The notes: generated by a model not told the origin, from the letters alone. Shown: positions 44,351 through 58,500, counted from the stretch's first letter. The stretch is 64,000 nt of DNA from Procambarus clarkii (GCF_040958095.1 NC_091160.1:34850977-34914976), one strand, 5' to 3'. A program made the numbers and translations.

Positions 44351-44469
44351 TAATATTTATAGAAAGAGCTTGTACATACAATACCTAAAGCCACTACGTT
44401 GTTTTAGCCTATTACAAGTTACTGTTTACTTGATCTATTATATTAGGCTTCAATAACCTTAATACTGTA

Positions 44470-44640
44470 TTTGAAAACAAAATATTTTAATATTTTATTT
44501 TATTTTATTATTAATATTTTTTTTAATAATAATTTTTTAATAATTTTAAATAATAATAATTAATAATTAATAATTTTTTAATTTTAATAATAATAATTTT
44601 AATAATTTTTTAATAATTTTTTTTATTTTAATTTTAATAT
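44470..44640. repeat. AT-rich low complexity (TTTTAATAAT type)
   Basis: Nearly pure A/T with short TAATAATTAA motifs. Confidence 0.85.
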
Positions 44641-44684
44641 TTTGATGCATTTAAAATATAATGCCTGAATTTTAGGGGGTATTG

Positions 44685-44875
44685 TAGTACAGTTGGCTTC
44701 GCGTTTTCGACTCAATCGGGGGATCCCGGGTTCGATCCCCGACCGGCACAGAAATAGTTGGGCATGATTAATTTTACCTAATGCCTCTGTTCACCTAGAT
44801 CGGTAAACAGGTATCCGGGAGTTACACAACTATTGTGGGAAGCATGTTGGCCTGGGTCAATAGTTTAACACATCC
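44685..44875 (+). mobile_element. tRNA-headed SINE
   Basis: ttggcttcgcgttttcgact, B box tcccgggttcgatccccgac, and body taatgcctctgttcacctag. Confidence 0.75.
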
Positions 44876-44879
44876 TCCT

Positions 44880-45370
44880 GTTTTAGATAGTACTTTTTGT
44901 AACTATGTAGACCATTCTACATATATATTGACGTAAAAGGCAATTAAATAGTAAAATTTGGTACTATTCACTTTATAGTCCTAAAAAAAAGGCTAAAAAC
45001 AAGCGTAAATATTCCTATAGGCCTAGTATAGCACATATATGTACTATATTAGGCTTCAGATAGCGTGTATTAGGCCTAGGAAGGTCTGTTTAGGCTTGTC
45101 TTTGCAGCACAAATACAAAACTTTTCCCGGTTTGTTCAAATTCAACTGTCCGATATCTAATTGCTAATTACCTTTTACGTTAATATATATGTGATGGTTC
45201 TCATCGTTAGTATAAGTACCACCTAACCAGGAGGCTGGGCTGAATAGTTCGGCCTTCGGGTAAGAGGACCGATATGAACCTAAGGTATATAAATATATAT
45301 ATACACAGGCTTCCTGTACCCCAACAAAACTAAAACTAATTATTTAAAATTAACTTTTTCTATGCTAACT
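44880..45370. other. No gene seen
   Basis: AT-rich. The taggcctagtatagcaca-like and tattaggcctagg phrases look like ordinary intergenic sequence. Confidence 0.45.
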
Positions 45371-45377
45371 TCTATGG

Positions 45378-45612
45378 GAGCCGAGCGGACAGCACGCTGG
45401 ACTTGTGATCCTGTGGTCCTGGGTTCGATCCCAGGCGCCGGCGAGAAACAATGGGCAGAGTTTCTTTCACCCTATGCCCCCTGTTACCTAGCAGTAAAAT
45501 AGGTACCTGGGTGTTAGTCAGCTGTCACGGGCTGCTTCCTGGGGGTGGAGGCCTGGTCGAGGACCGGGCCGCGGGGACACTAAAAAGCCCCGAAATCATC
45601 TCAAGATAACTA
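45378..45612 (+). mobile_element. Full-length tRNA-derived SINE
   Basis: gggagccgagcggacagcac, B box gggttcgatcccaggcgccg, body gtaaaataggtacctgggtg, tail catctcaagataac. Same family as 18877-19130, opposite strand. Confidence 0.85.
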
Positions 45613-45712
45613 CCGTGATCTTCACGGATACTACCATGCAGCTTGAGGAACAGGTTAGTAATTACAATTCATATGACAGAGGACAGAAACTTTTACACCT
45701 GTTGATTAAATG

Positions 45713-45848
45713 TTGACCAGACCACACACTAGAAAGTGAAGAGACGACGACGTTTCGGTCCGTCCTGGACCATTCTTGAACTTGAGAATGTTCTAGGACG
45801 GACCGAAACGTCGTCGTCCCTTCACCTTCTAGTGTGTGGTCTGGTCAA
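45713..45848. mobile_element. Near-perfect palindromic MITE (~136 bp)
   Basis: It starts ttgaccagaccacacactag and ends ctagtgtgtggtctggtcaa. The arms of about 60 bp include gacgacgacgtttcggtccg and its complement. Confidence 0.88.
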
Positions 45849-46602
45849 TCTACATCTCAAAGGGATAGAGTAGCTTAGACTATTTCTACCCCCCCCCCCC
45901 TGACCATTTACAAGTCGATTATGAGGCGAGTCTTGTTGTTGAGAGGCGAGGCAAGAGAGCTAGAGCTCGACCTCCACAGTCACAGCTAGACGGGTACAAG
46001 TCCAGACGCGTGGTGATGAGCAAGCACTAATACGGCTTCGCTCAAGTAATAACTTCCCAGACTGTGTGCTTGAGTCACGTGTGATGACGTCACTGGTCGG
46101 CTACGATAACGAACCATCAACCGACTGTCAATGAGCTGTCAAGAGGCCGTCAACATTCACTCACATAAAAGGGCCTTCAACACTGTGATTTACTAAAGAC
46201 CCTCAACACAATCATACAAAATGTCAACACTGTGTTCCACTGAGCAATATGACTGTAGGTGTTGATTCCATGCACAGTGCCCAACCACTTGGCACATTGG
46301 GGGATCGAACACCGGCCCTACAAGAAGCGAGGCCTATCGCTGTACCTATCAGTACATGGTTGCAGATATCACAAAGCGCTGTTTTAAAAGAAGCATGTGG
46401 ATCAGAGAAGCGATATCTGCAAGCCGGGACCCAAGAGTCTGAACACACTCCAGCAAACACAAACACATCAGCAAACACACACACACACACGCGCGCGTGA
46501 GCCAACCCGCTAATGAGGTCAGCAGTGACAAGCAGGATAAGCAGGTGACAGGTGCTTCTGTAGGTCAAGAGTGCATAGGCAGTGCTTCTTCACTAACTCA
46601 CT

Positions 46603-46880
<278 letters not shown>

Positions 46881-47024
46881 CGGAGAGTCGCTACATGTGT
46901 ACTACACTAAAAAAAATAATAGAAAAAGCGATTTACTGTGTACTCCACTGTCGCTGTAAACTACATTATCACCGAGATATTTTGTCAATAATAATAAATC
47001 CCGTTGTCCTGTAGTGAGGTTTCT

Positions 47025-47190
47025 GAAGCTTCCCTATAGACCAACTACTGACCTATCCGCATGCAACCCACTACAGCTGCCTAAATCCCCGGGTACCTAT
47101 TTTGCTGCTAGTAAAACAGAGGCATCAGGTGAAATGAAACGCGCCCAACCGTTACTGTCCTACCCCGGGGGATTCGTCCTCGATTATATA
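47025..47190 (-). mobile_element. SINE, antisense, diverged
   Basis: gggtacctattttgctgcta, then gtaaaacagaggcatcaggt and gcgcccaaccgttactgtcc. Confidence 0.65.
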
Positions 47191-49080
47191 GCGAGGTCGC
47201 AGAATACAGTACTACAGAACCCATATATATATCACAAAAAATATCTTACACTTCAAAACTCAAAAGATTTCTATATTAACATGTTTTAACGCCACGTTGA
47301 CTTAATATATATTTTTAATTAACCTGTTAGTATTATGAAAACATCATTATACATGAATTTATACATTGTACATGAAGGTTTAAGAAAATATGTAACAATG
47401 GGGCAGCCTTAAAACTGTCTACAGAAGTATTGTTCAGAGATACCTAGAACAAAAAGTTCCAAGCAGCACGGGCTATGGTGAGCCCGTGAGTTCAGAGATT
47501 GTACCGTCAAGGAGCTCGGGTGTTGCTGCTTGTCCGACTGGTAATAGAACGACGTATTTTGACGTATACTCTAAAGCCAAAAATTGTCGTACTAGCAAAT
47601 GGTAGCGGCTCGTGAAATTGACGTACTGTCCGGTTTTCTGTTTGCGGGTCCGCTGGTAGGTTAGGATAAGGCCACTATTAGTGGTTAGTACGACTGTTTC
47701 TTGACGTAGGGAAACCTTAAGAGGACGGGTTGGGAGCATCGCTGACACACTTTAAAATTTTCCAAAATTTATTTAAACAGTTTCTTTCATTAATTATTTT
47801 GTTAGAATCAAAACAAATTCTGTTTACAAGTAATTCTTGTTTATATTTAACAAAATCCTTGTAAATTCCTTTAAAATTAAACGTTCTAAAATTTGATTCA
47901 GTCTTTATTGTAATTTTGGACGTATTTCTTTAAGTAAACATTGAAAAATATATAAACGAATGAAGTACAAGAAATTCAATATATTTTTTTTTATTTAAAA
48001 CTTGCACATAATTCATTTGTTGCAAAATTATTTTTAAAAAATTGCTTACTCAAAAATTGCAAATAAACGAACCATTATAATATTACGCGAACAATTAGTA
48101 ATATGATTACCAAAAGTATATAAACAATTAATTTACGATTAAAAAAAATCCAGCACAATTATGAAAACTACTTAAATACTTCTAAACTATTAATATTTTC
48201 GTACAAAACATAATATAATAATCTAACGCCATTTGTACATATATTAATATGTGTAAATCACGAAAATAAACACGTGATTAAAAATGACTCCTTCTGAAGA
48301 TGTATTAATATACGAAAGTACTTAAGGAAATTCCTATTTCAATTTTCCTCCTTGGTCTGTCACATATATTAATATGTAGCATACATATAAATATACAACA
48401 GAATCGTATATATACCCATGATTCATGTCTGCAGTAACAGCTGAATTGGATAGGTCGTTCAAAAATCACTCATTAACATTACCGCCTTACATTCCCGGAG
48501 AAAATACTTGAGGCTATACACAGCGTATATACATACTGTTATACTGGAAGAGACCCTCGGGGTATGCTGTATGCTAGCGAGGCGCTGGTCACAGTATAAC
48601 TGATCTCTCACTCTTCTCGCTGCGGTACGACACTCTCTCTTTATCTCAAGTCTTCAGTAATTTCTTGCAAGAATGTTATACAAATATAAATAATAGTTCA
48701 TTGTGTCGGGTGTTTTGTATCATGAAAAAGCGTCATGCTATTTCTATACTATATAGCACTTTGTTATAAAGGAATATTTTTCTGTTATTCAATTTTTTTG
48801 CGTTAAGCGTAATGTGAATTATAAAAATTTCTCGTTCTGGTATTACATGATAAATATTATCAGCTATTTCTTCTTTTTGTGTATCTCAAAAGTGGTGTTT
48901 TTGTGCTGGCTATTATGTGCGATAATATTTTGGTGCATCTAATTTTTTTGACACAATAATAATACTCTGTTTTTAGCCCCTAGCCTCTGCTGGCTGGTGT
49001 AGGATACCGCACTGACTGTAATGTTCTTCATCTAAGTTAATGGCGGCGGAAATACAGTAAAGTCATTATGTATATATATA
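47191..49080. other. Long AT-rich intergenic stretch, no gene seen
   Basis: A short LINE-tail phrase (cacgggctatggtgagcccg) lies at about 47468. A 91-codon minus frame at 47748-47473 is unrecognised. The rest is AT-rich with many short palindromes. Confidence 0.5.
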
Positions 49081-49121
49081 TATATATATACAAACGAAAA
49101 AAAACATAAAGAGGTTTATAA

Positions 49122-49162
49122 ATTTTATAAACACAAGATATAAAATCTTGTGTTTATAAAAT
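49122..49162. repeat. Perfect 18-bp inverted repeat, 5-nt loop
   Basis: Arms attttataaacacaagat and atcttgtgtttataaaat around ataaa. Confidence 0.95.
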
Positions 49163-49284
49163 GCAGGCACAGTGAAAGCCTCGCTAACGGAAGGAAATGT
49201 ATATGTTTATCTCTAAGAATGTTTGATAATATGTTTATTGTTTGTGATGTGTGTCTATGTATGTATTAACACGATGTACTGAAC

Positions 49285-49525
49285 GGGGTGAGAATAGCTT
49301 GAGCTACCTCATCCCTTTGTGTGTATTTTACCTCAATTAAATTTCAATTTCAATTTCGTTAACGGACCATTTCAGCCAATCAGTACACTAAACACCAAAA
49401 AAAAACCTAACCACAAGCCTGCGATCCCGGGTTCGATTCCCGGACGGAACAGAAATGCTTGGGGGACATTTTCTTTCACCTAATGCGCCTGTTCACTTGC
49501 AGTAAATAGGTACCCCTGGCACTTA
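49285..49525 (+). mobile_element. LINE tail followed by SINE fragment
   Basis: gagaatagcttgagctacct with a (TTTCAA)n end, then at about 49420 cgatcccgggttcgattccc and cacttgcagtaaataggtac. Confidence 0.65.
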
Positions 49526-49814
49526 TACACAACATTATTTTTTGTTCATCTCGTAAGTAGGGAATCCAAATGTAAATTAAACTAAGAGAGGAAAATCCTG
49601 TTGAAGAAGAGTTTGAATGTATTCATTTGTGAGTTATTTAAAGTGCTTTCATTTATAAACAAAAGGGGTTTTGGCGACTAGACTAACGAGCATTGAACCA
49701 TGGTGTATGATGACGGGATTAATTGCTTGTTATTCCATACACGTTATTAATACACGGGTGTGTATTATTAACTCAGGTGGTCTATTTAGGAGAAACAAGA
49801 GTGTATAAAAATAA

Positions 49815-50283
49815 GAGGCTACATGGTGAGGGAGAGGCAGCATGGTGAGGGAGAGGCAACATAGTGATGGAGAGGCAACATAGTGAGGGAGAGGCAACAT
49901 GGTGAGGGTGAGGCAACATAGTGAGGGAGAGGCAACATGGTGAGGGAGAGACAACATAGTGAGGGAGAGGCAACATGGTGAGGGAGAGACAACATAGTGA
50001 GGGAGAGGCAACATGGTGAGGGAGAGACAACATAGTGAGGGAGAGGCAACATAGTGAGGGAGAGGCAACATAGTAAGGGAGAGGCAACATGGTGAGGGAA
50101 AGGCAACATGGTGAGGGAGAGACAACATAGTGAAGGAGAGACAACATGGTGAGGGAGAGACAACATGGTGAGGGAGAGACAACATAGTGAAGGAGAGACA
50201 ACATGGTGAGGGAGAGGCAACATAGTGAGGGAGAGACAACATGGTGAGGGAGAGACAACATAGTGAAGGAGAGACAACATGGT
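49815..50283. repeat. 19-bp minisatellite, ~25 copies
   Basis: The unit is catggtgagggagaggcaa with catagtg and agacaa variants. Confidence 0.93.
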
Positions 50284-50930
50284 GTACGCTGCCCAATACA
50301 CTTGTCCTTCGGGACAAAATTTTAAAATAGTGAGAATCGCAGTTTTCTTTCATACCTAACAAAAGACGACCGGATTTTGTCCAGCTGTTGCGGGTAATTA
50401 CTGGCCTGCTGTCTTCCCCAGGTAAAACAAGTCTTTTTTCTTAGTTTTCAATGTATTTTTTTCCCCTAAGACAATTGAGGCTATTACTATCAAGTATTTC
50501 TAGATATAAAGTGTAAGATAAGCCCAGGGAAATAATATTTATGAGAAAAAAGTGTATCAGTGTTTTGGGCAAGACGTTTTAATTTATAGATTAACTAAAT
50601 TTTAGTCAATATTATTTCAAAAATAAAGTATGAAGAATGATTTAAATTATTAATTTGTTTTGGTTTATTACGGGTTTTCATACAATAAGACTATGGGTGA
50701 GTTACCCCTCCTACCGGTATAATGGCAGTTTAGGCTGCATATATATATTACAGTTTACATGCTGTAAACCGCTACGAGATTGTCCATAATAGTAGTACAG
50801 GCCGTCATTAAAACAAGGGGCTGTTAGGTTCCCATCATATAAGTCAAATACTGACTTCATAAACTTTATAGTTCTCCTTGGCATGTTTGAAGCCTATGAC
50901 TTGAAGTTTGAAACCTGAGTCCCTTAATCT
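50284..50930. other. No gene seen
   Basis: AT-rich sequence between two simple-repeat tracts. A short inverted motif lies near 50753-50770 (cagtttacatgctgtaaacc). Confidence 0.45.
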
Positions 50931-51373
<443 letters not shown>

Positions 51374-51584
51374 CACCACAACACCTTACCAAACCTTATT
51401 TAGGCCTAACTATACATAAAACCACAATATATACAAATATTAATTTACATTTCCGATAAAAAATATATAAAAATACTGTACGGAAGATTCATCCTGTCAA
51501 TTAGTTTCGTGCTGTCAAAAACCGGACTAACGTAGTAGAAACAGTGTCAGTGTTTGACTTACAGCTTGGGCTGGAGGATGGGTC

Positions 51585-51624
51585 GTAATAATAACCTTTT
51601 GAAGGACCATAAGGTTATTATTAC
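51585..51624. repeat. Perfect 14-bp inverted repeat, 12-nt loop
   Basis: Arms gtaataataacctt and aaggttattattac. Confidence 0.9.
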
Positions 51625-51751
51625 AAAGCTCGTAGCCTCTTTGAGGCTCGTGAACTGTGCAATATACGCTGCCTAAACTGGCGCGGTCGTGTCTTCTCAG
51701 TGTGTGGAGGGAGAGGGAAGGCCGTGCGACATTCTGCTGACGTTACTAATA

Positions 51752-51814
51752 TAAAATCATATATGATTTATATTGTATTTTATAAGATAAAAGATAAAAA
51801 AAAGATAAAAAAAA
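51752..51814 (+). mobile_element. 63-bp retroposon with 13-bp target-site duplication
   Basis: It is flanked by identical gacgttactaata at 51739-51751 and 51815-51827. The insert ends in (GATAAAAAA)n. It shares atttatattgtatttt with 43891-43955, consistent with an extremely 5'-truncated LINE copy. Confidence 0.85.
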
Positions 51815-51896
51815 GACGTTACTAATACAAAGTTTCGGCTCGTAAACATAATTTTTTTTAGGATAACGTGATATATTCACATACACTGATATATAC

Positions 51897-52325
51897 ACAG
51901 GAGCTTAATAGCTAAGTGGATAGTGTTCTGGACTCGTAATCCTAGGGGCCGGGTTCGATTCCAGGTGATGGTAAAAACAAATGGGCAGAGTTTCTTTCAC
52001 CCCGATGCTCCTGTTACCTATCTTGAGGTTATCTTGAGATGATTTCAGGGCTTTAGTGTCCCCGCGGCCCGGTCCTCGACCAGGCCTCCACCCCCAGGAA
52101 GCAGCCTGTGACAGCTGACTAACACCCAGGTACCTATTTTACTGCTAGGTAACAGGGGCATAGGGTGAAAGAAACTCTGCCCATTGTTTCTCGCCGGCGC
52201 CCGGGATCGAACCCGGGACCACAGGGTATTTACCTAGCAGTAAATAGGTACCTGGGAGTTATACAGATATTACGGGCTGGTGTGTGTGTGTGTGTGAGAA
52301 AGAGCAGGCACAACTAGGTGAATAC
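51897..52325 (+). mobile_element. SINE split by an antisense SINE
   Basis: The host head is cttaatagctaagtggatag and its B box gccgggttcgattccaggtg. The host body stops at ctgttaccta (52020) and resumes at tttacctagcagtaaatagg (52230). Confidence 0.85.
52021..52225 (-). mobile_element. 5'-truncated SINE inserted in another SINE
   Basis: Antisense copy of the 18877 and 45378 family, lacking about 35 nt of the tRNA head. ttaccta occurs on both sides (52014-52020 and 52230-52236) as a likely target duplication. Confidence 0.85.
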
Positions 52326-52559
52326 ACACAGACCCTGGCACACACATACGTTGACATACATGTATGTGAGCATCAATACACAGAAACAAGCGCGAACATT
52401 GATCATAATTATAATATTTAGGCCTCACAAATACGAGTGTCCAATAATTACTGCAGCGAGAAGCACTATAGTGACTCCATGCTCGGTAGACGGAAATAAT
52501 CCCGTTTGTAAACACAATGTTATTGGGGGAATCATTTCACAGTTTGCGTGTGATGGGCG

Positions 52560-52700
52560 CTTTAGTCACACATTCTGCCCGCGCCTCGCCACCAAATTGG
52601 TCTAGATTCGAATCCTGGCCCCAGGGATGATTGACTAATGACTAGGCGTCAATCCTTAACTGTTCACCCAGCAGTAATTGAGTCGTTGGTAAGACTTACC
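52560..52700 (+). mobile_element. SINE-like fragment
   Basis: ggtctagattcgaatcctgg is B-box-like, followed by aactgttcacccagcagtaa. Confidence 0.5.
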
Positions 52701-53094
52701 ATGAGCTATGGGAAGGGTGTGTATGGAGCCTATTGACACGAGGTCGCGTGTTCTTGTACCCAACTGAGAAAAAAACTATTCGGCGTTCTATGTTTTAATG
52801 CCGTTCGACTATATAATGTAGATATAAATTCTGGACAATTGTACTTTAGTCAAAATAATTAATAATGCACATATAATTATGAATAAGACTTTTGTACATG
52901 TATCTTTATTTCTTTATAAAATAATATACCATATAAATATCATATTTACATCAATTTACAAGGGAAAATACTACATATATTGTTTATATAATTCTCAGTA
53001 AACTAATTTTTCATTATCATCACAGAACATCAGCCGTAAATCACAAATGTTATACTTGATCCTGCCTTGCAAGAACTTCTATATTCTGTCTACT

Positions 53095-54420
53095 GAGTAA
53101 CCCTCCTGCCTGTCTATCCATACACAGTAACCCTTTTGCCTGTCTATCCACACACAGTAACCCTCCTGCCTGCCTATCCACACACAGAAACCCTCCTGCC
53201 TGCCTATCCACACACAGTAACCCTCCTGCCTGCCTATCCCCACACAGTAACCCTCCTGCTTGTCTATCCACACACAGTAACCCTCCTGCCTGCCTATCCA
53301 CACACAGTAACCCTCCTGCTTGTCTATCCACACACAGTAACCCTCCTGCCTGCCTATCCCCACACAGTAACCCTCCTGCCTGCCTATCCCCACACAGTAA
53401 CCCTTTTGCCTGTCTATCCACACACAGTAACCCTCCTGCCTGCCTATCCACACACAGAAACCCTCCTGCCTGCCTATCCACACACAGTAACCCTCCTGCC
53501 TGCCTATCCCCACACAGTAACCCTCCTGCTTGTCTATCCACACACAGTAACCCTCCTGCCTGTCTATCCACACACAGTAACCCTCCTGCCTGTCTATCCA
53601 CACACAGTAACCCTCTTGCCTGCCTATCCACACACAGTAACCCTCCTGCCTGTCTATCCACACACAGTAACCCTCCTGCCTGCTTATCCACACACAGTAA
53701 CCCTCCTGCCTGCCTATCCACACACAGTAACCCTCCTGCCTGTCTATCCACACACAGTAACCCTCCTGCCTGTCTATCCACACACAGTAACCCTCCTGCC
53801 TGCCTATCCACACAGTAACCCTCCTGCCTGCCTATCCACACACAGTAACCCTCCTGCCTGCCTATCCACACACAGTAACCCTCCTGCCTGCCTATCCACA
53901 CACAGTAACCCTCCTGCCTGTCTATCCACACACAGTAACCCTCCTGCCTGCCTATCCACACAGTAACCCTCCTGCCTGCCTATCCACACACAGTAACCCT
54001 CCTGCCTGCCTATCCACACACAGTAACCCTCCTGCCTGTCTATCCGCACACAGTAACCCTCCTGCCTGTCTATCCACACACAGTAACCCTCCTGCCTGTC
54101 TATCCACACACAGTAACCCTCTTGCCTACCTATCCACACAGTAACCCTCCTGCCTGCCTATCCACACACAGTAACCCTCCTGTCTGTCTATCCACACACA
54201 GTAACCCTCTTGCCTGCCTATCCACACACAGTAACCCTCCTGCCTATCTATCCACACACAGTAACCCTCCTGCCTGCCTATCCACACACAGTAACCCTCC
54301 TGCCTGCCTATCCACACACAGTAACCCTCCTGCCTGTCTATCCACACACAGTAACCCTCCTGCCTGCCTGTCTATCCACACACAGTAACCCTCCTGCCTA
54401 TCTATCCACACACAGTAACC
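53095..54420. repeat. 30-bp minisatellite, ~44 copies
   Basis: The unit is cacacacagtaaccctcctg plus cctgcctatc. Several units lack 2 bp (near 53811, 53957 and 54137) and one gains 4 bp (about 54360), so reading frames shift along the array. Confidence 0.95.
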
Positions 54421-54762
54421 TTTTAACTTTCATATAAGAGATTCACAATATTTTAGGTAATGCATTCATCTTAACAACAACGAGACCTTAATACGAGGAT
54501 TTATAGGTCTTATAAAGAAGATTATATATTGCAACGAAAATGGTATATTCCTTGCAACTAGGCTATATAGATCTTGCAGCGATGCTCTACTGACCTTTCA
54601 ACGAGGCTATGCTGATGTCTTGGTTATCTTGAGGTTATCTTGAGATGATTCACCTTCAACAAAATGATATCACCTTCAACAAAACCATGTTAAAAATTGA
54701 AGAATTGTTACATCAAAGGTCTGATAACCTAACCTCTGTATAAGAGGATTATAATTTTTTCG

Positions 54763-54796
54763 CAGAGTCGCCAAACTTGTAAGTTTGGCGACTCTG
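54763..54796. repeat. Perfect 16-bp inverted repeat with 2-nt loop
   Basis: Arms cagagtcgccaaactt and aagtttggcgactctg around gt, nested inside an outer tataagagg and cctcttata pair. Confidence 0.93.
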
Positions 54797-54934
54797 AAGT
54801 TTTATAAGTTCCTCTTATAAAATTTTTTTAGTAATAGGTCATTTGTGAACTATTAACCTTTAGAGAGAAGCGTAAAGGAATATTCAAGGCCAAAGTTTGC
54901 GTTAAAGTATGATTAACTATAATTTTAGTAATAC

Positions 54935-55893
<959 letters not shown>

Positions 55894-56131
55894 GGGGCCA
55901 AATTCACGAAAGCACTTACGAACGTGTACATCTTTCCTCAATCTTTGACGGCTTTGGTTTCATTTATTAAACAGTTTACAAGCATGAAAACTTGCCAATC
56001 AACTGTTGTTATTGTTATAAACAGCCTCCTGGTGCTTCGGAGCTCATTAACTGTTTAATAATTGGAAACAAAGCCGCCAAAGATTGAGAAAAGATGTACA
56101 GATTCGTAAGTGCTTTCGTGAATCTGGCCCT
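55894..56131. mobile_element. Palindromic MITE copy 4
   Basis: It begins ggggccaaattcacgaaagc and ends gctttcgtgaatctggccct. The interior matches copies 2 and 3 in the opposite orientation. Confidence 0.87.
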
Positions 56132-56436
56132 AGGTTAGGTATTTTGGTTCCGTAGGAAACAATTTGCGTTAACAGCACTTGAGTCAAACACTTACCCAGC
56201 GGGAAGGCAGTAGGGAGATTTACGACACAGCCCGTCGTAAATCGGCGGGAAGGCATGCCTCCATGTCATCAGCGTTGATTCTAAATGGAATCAATGAGAC
56301 TCATGGATATTACGCTTACTGGGTCAGGCGGTGCTCTCTGAACATATAGGGAGCAAAGCATTGTTCAGCAATATTTTAACAATCAATTTGTGATGGTTCA
56401 CAATCACTTGTTTGTGATTGTTGACAATCATTTCAG

Positions 56437-56680
56437 TGGAAGCCTCAGAAACCCTCGTGGATTCAGTGGAAGCCTCAGAAACCCTCGTGGATTCAGTGGA
56501 AGCCTCAGAAACCCTCGTGGATTCAGTGGAAGCCTCAGAAACCCTCGTGGATTCAGTGGAAGCCTCAGAAACCCTCGTGGATTCAGTGGAAGCCTCAGAA
56601 ACCCTCGTGGATTCAGTGGAAGCCTCAGAAACCCTCGTGGATTCAGTGGAAGCCTCAGAAACCCTCGTGGATTCAGTAGA
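56437..56680. repeat. 30-bp minisatellite, eight identical copies
   Basis: The unit is attcagtggaagcctcagaa plus accctcgtgg, repeated without a single difference until the last partial unit (attcagtagaatccc). Confidence 0.95.
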
Positions 56681-56702
56681 ATCCCAGGTTGCAATCCTTT
56701 TG

Positions 56703-56795
56703 ACCATGTTGTGGCCTAGTTATCTAAGGCGTGTGCTTGGGAGTACCCAGAGCGTAGGTTCGAATCCTCATCACGGCTCTTACTGATTTTCTTCT
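56703..56795 (+). mobile_element. tRNA-headed SINE fragment
   Basis: ttgtggcctagttatctaag and gtaggttcgaatcctcatca, same family as 17185. Confidence 0.7.
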
Positions 56796-56799
56796 TAAT

Positions 56800-57660
56800 A
56801 ATATGTAAGTTATGTAGTCATAATAATGGGGAGGGGTGGCTGCTGTACAGTAAGTTGAGTTGCGTAGCCTCAGAAGTGGGGGGGGGGTGTGTTTCAATCC
56901 ATAGCCTATCGCAGAAGTGACTATTCAATCTAAAGAAATCGTCGTATGAATAATTAAAAAACTGGCATTAGCCATTTATTATTATTATTATTGATTACTA
57001 TTGTTAGTAGTAATACTAGTAAGAGTAGTACTTACATAATTTGTTAATATAACAAATTCTTGACATTAGGTTTTAGCCCAAAAAACAGTAGCTGGTGTGT
57101 GTGTGTGGAGGGGGGAAGGGGGTGACGCAGCCATTATAGTCACGTCCGCCCATCGGAAATTGTTAGTAAAGAAGGGCAACGACCAACCAGGAAATTGGTT
57201 AGACCCTTGGGTAGCCCATTTCCCCGCCGACCATCGCTCTGTATCGACCTAGGACTGATATAATTAGGGAAAGATTGAGTTATTTTTGAGAGAGAGAGAG
57301 ACGATAAAATAGGTTATCAGCTCTTCATTTGCGAATGCATGCAGAGTTGTACAGAAGTTGGTCATAATTACCTTCGTTGATAGAGATTCTAGCAAAACAG
57401 AAATATGGACGATATCGGGTTTTACTGTCAAAAGCAGGCCATTCATTGTTTAAATTGCTTACACGTATTTCTGCCTAGGCTGGCGAGCACATCATGAGAA
57501 GATAATATCGTCAATCCGTTGTCACATACCCAAACTATTTGTTAAGGAACAGTCCTTATCTCAGTGGTTCTATATACATTAATCTGCTGGTACTCAAGAA
57601 GATAATGGGATGAGGGTGTGAGACCTTAACATACCACATAGTTTACACTTGGTGTCATTA
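56800..57660. other. No gene seen
   Basis: Mixed sequence with a G-run (about 56879-56887), short (ATT)n near 56978, and a 60-codon minus frame without motif. Confidence 0.45.
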
Positions 57661-57664
57661 TCAC

Positions 57665-57838
57665 CCTGATACCCCTGTTTCTTTCACCCTGATACCCCTG
57701 TTAGCTAGCAGTAAATAGGTACCTGGGAGCTAGACAGCTGCTACGGGCTACTTCCTGGTCGGGGTGTGTAACAAAAAGGAGGCCTGGTCGAGGACTGGGC
57801 CGCGGGGACGCTAAGCCCCCGAAATTATCTCATGATAA
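57665..57838 (+). mobile_element. Partial SINE (body and tail)
   Basis: ctagcagtaaataggtacct, then gctacgggctacttcctggt and gaggcctggtcgaggactgg. The tRNA head is missing. Confidence 0.75.
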
Positions 57839-58392
57839 CCTACCCAACTGTTGTGGCCTGCATTTCGGGGAGGGTCAACCATTGGAGAGGGGAGAAAGGG
57901 GTGAGTGGGAGTGAGGTTGAATGGAAGTGTGCCAAAGCAGTGGCACCCACGCCACAAAACAATAATATTAACCCAGTTGCTAACACAAAATCCCAAGTAA
58001 ATAAAGATTAGATTCTCTTGAGTTTGTTCTGCGACTCTGTTTGGTATGTAAATATCATGATGTTTATATACGCAGGATAACGCTTTCTCTCTGTAAGCCT
58101 TATATACATAAACATGCATTTATATACATATATATTCATGCACATATATATGCACAAAATACTATATGTATTGTTCTTTTTATTTTGTAAAGTACTATGG
58201 TGAGCGAATATAATAAAATGGAATTAATTCTGGGAATTGAATGTTTTTGGGTCGACTGTTGTTGTGTGACGTCATCACCCCCTGGCGGGGACTTACTGAG
58301 ACGAGTTTTAGCGGGAAAATTGTCTTGTGTTCACGTGTGAGTTCGTTCACTGGGGCGACGGTTCATATCTGGGCCATTGTGGAGATTACTTT
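57839..58392. other. No gene seen; contains a CRE-like TGACGTCA
   Basis: 58267-58274 reads TGACGTCA, a consensus CRE/ATF site, just upstream of the (CT)n tract. No transcript is attached to it in the visible sequence, so it may be chance. Confidence 0.35.
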
Positions 58393-58476
<84 letters not shown>

Positions 58477-58500
58477 CTCTCTCTCTCTCTCTCTCTCTCT
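58393..58500. repeat. (CT)n microsatellite ending at the gap
   Basis: Runs directly into the N block. Confidence 0.95.

Noticed and set aside
53050-54437. Several 75-303 codon frames on both strands
   Set aside because: By-products of a 30-bp minisatellite with 2- and 4-bp slips. No unique coding flanks.
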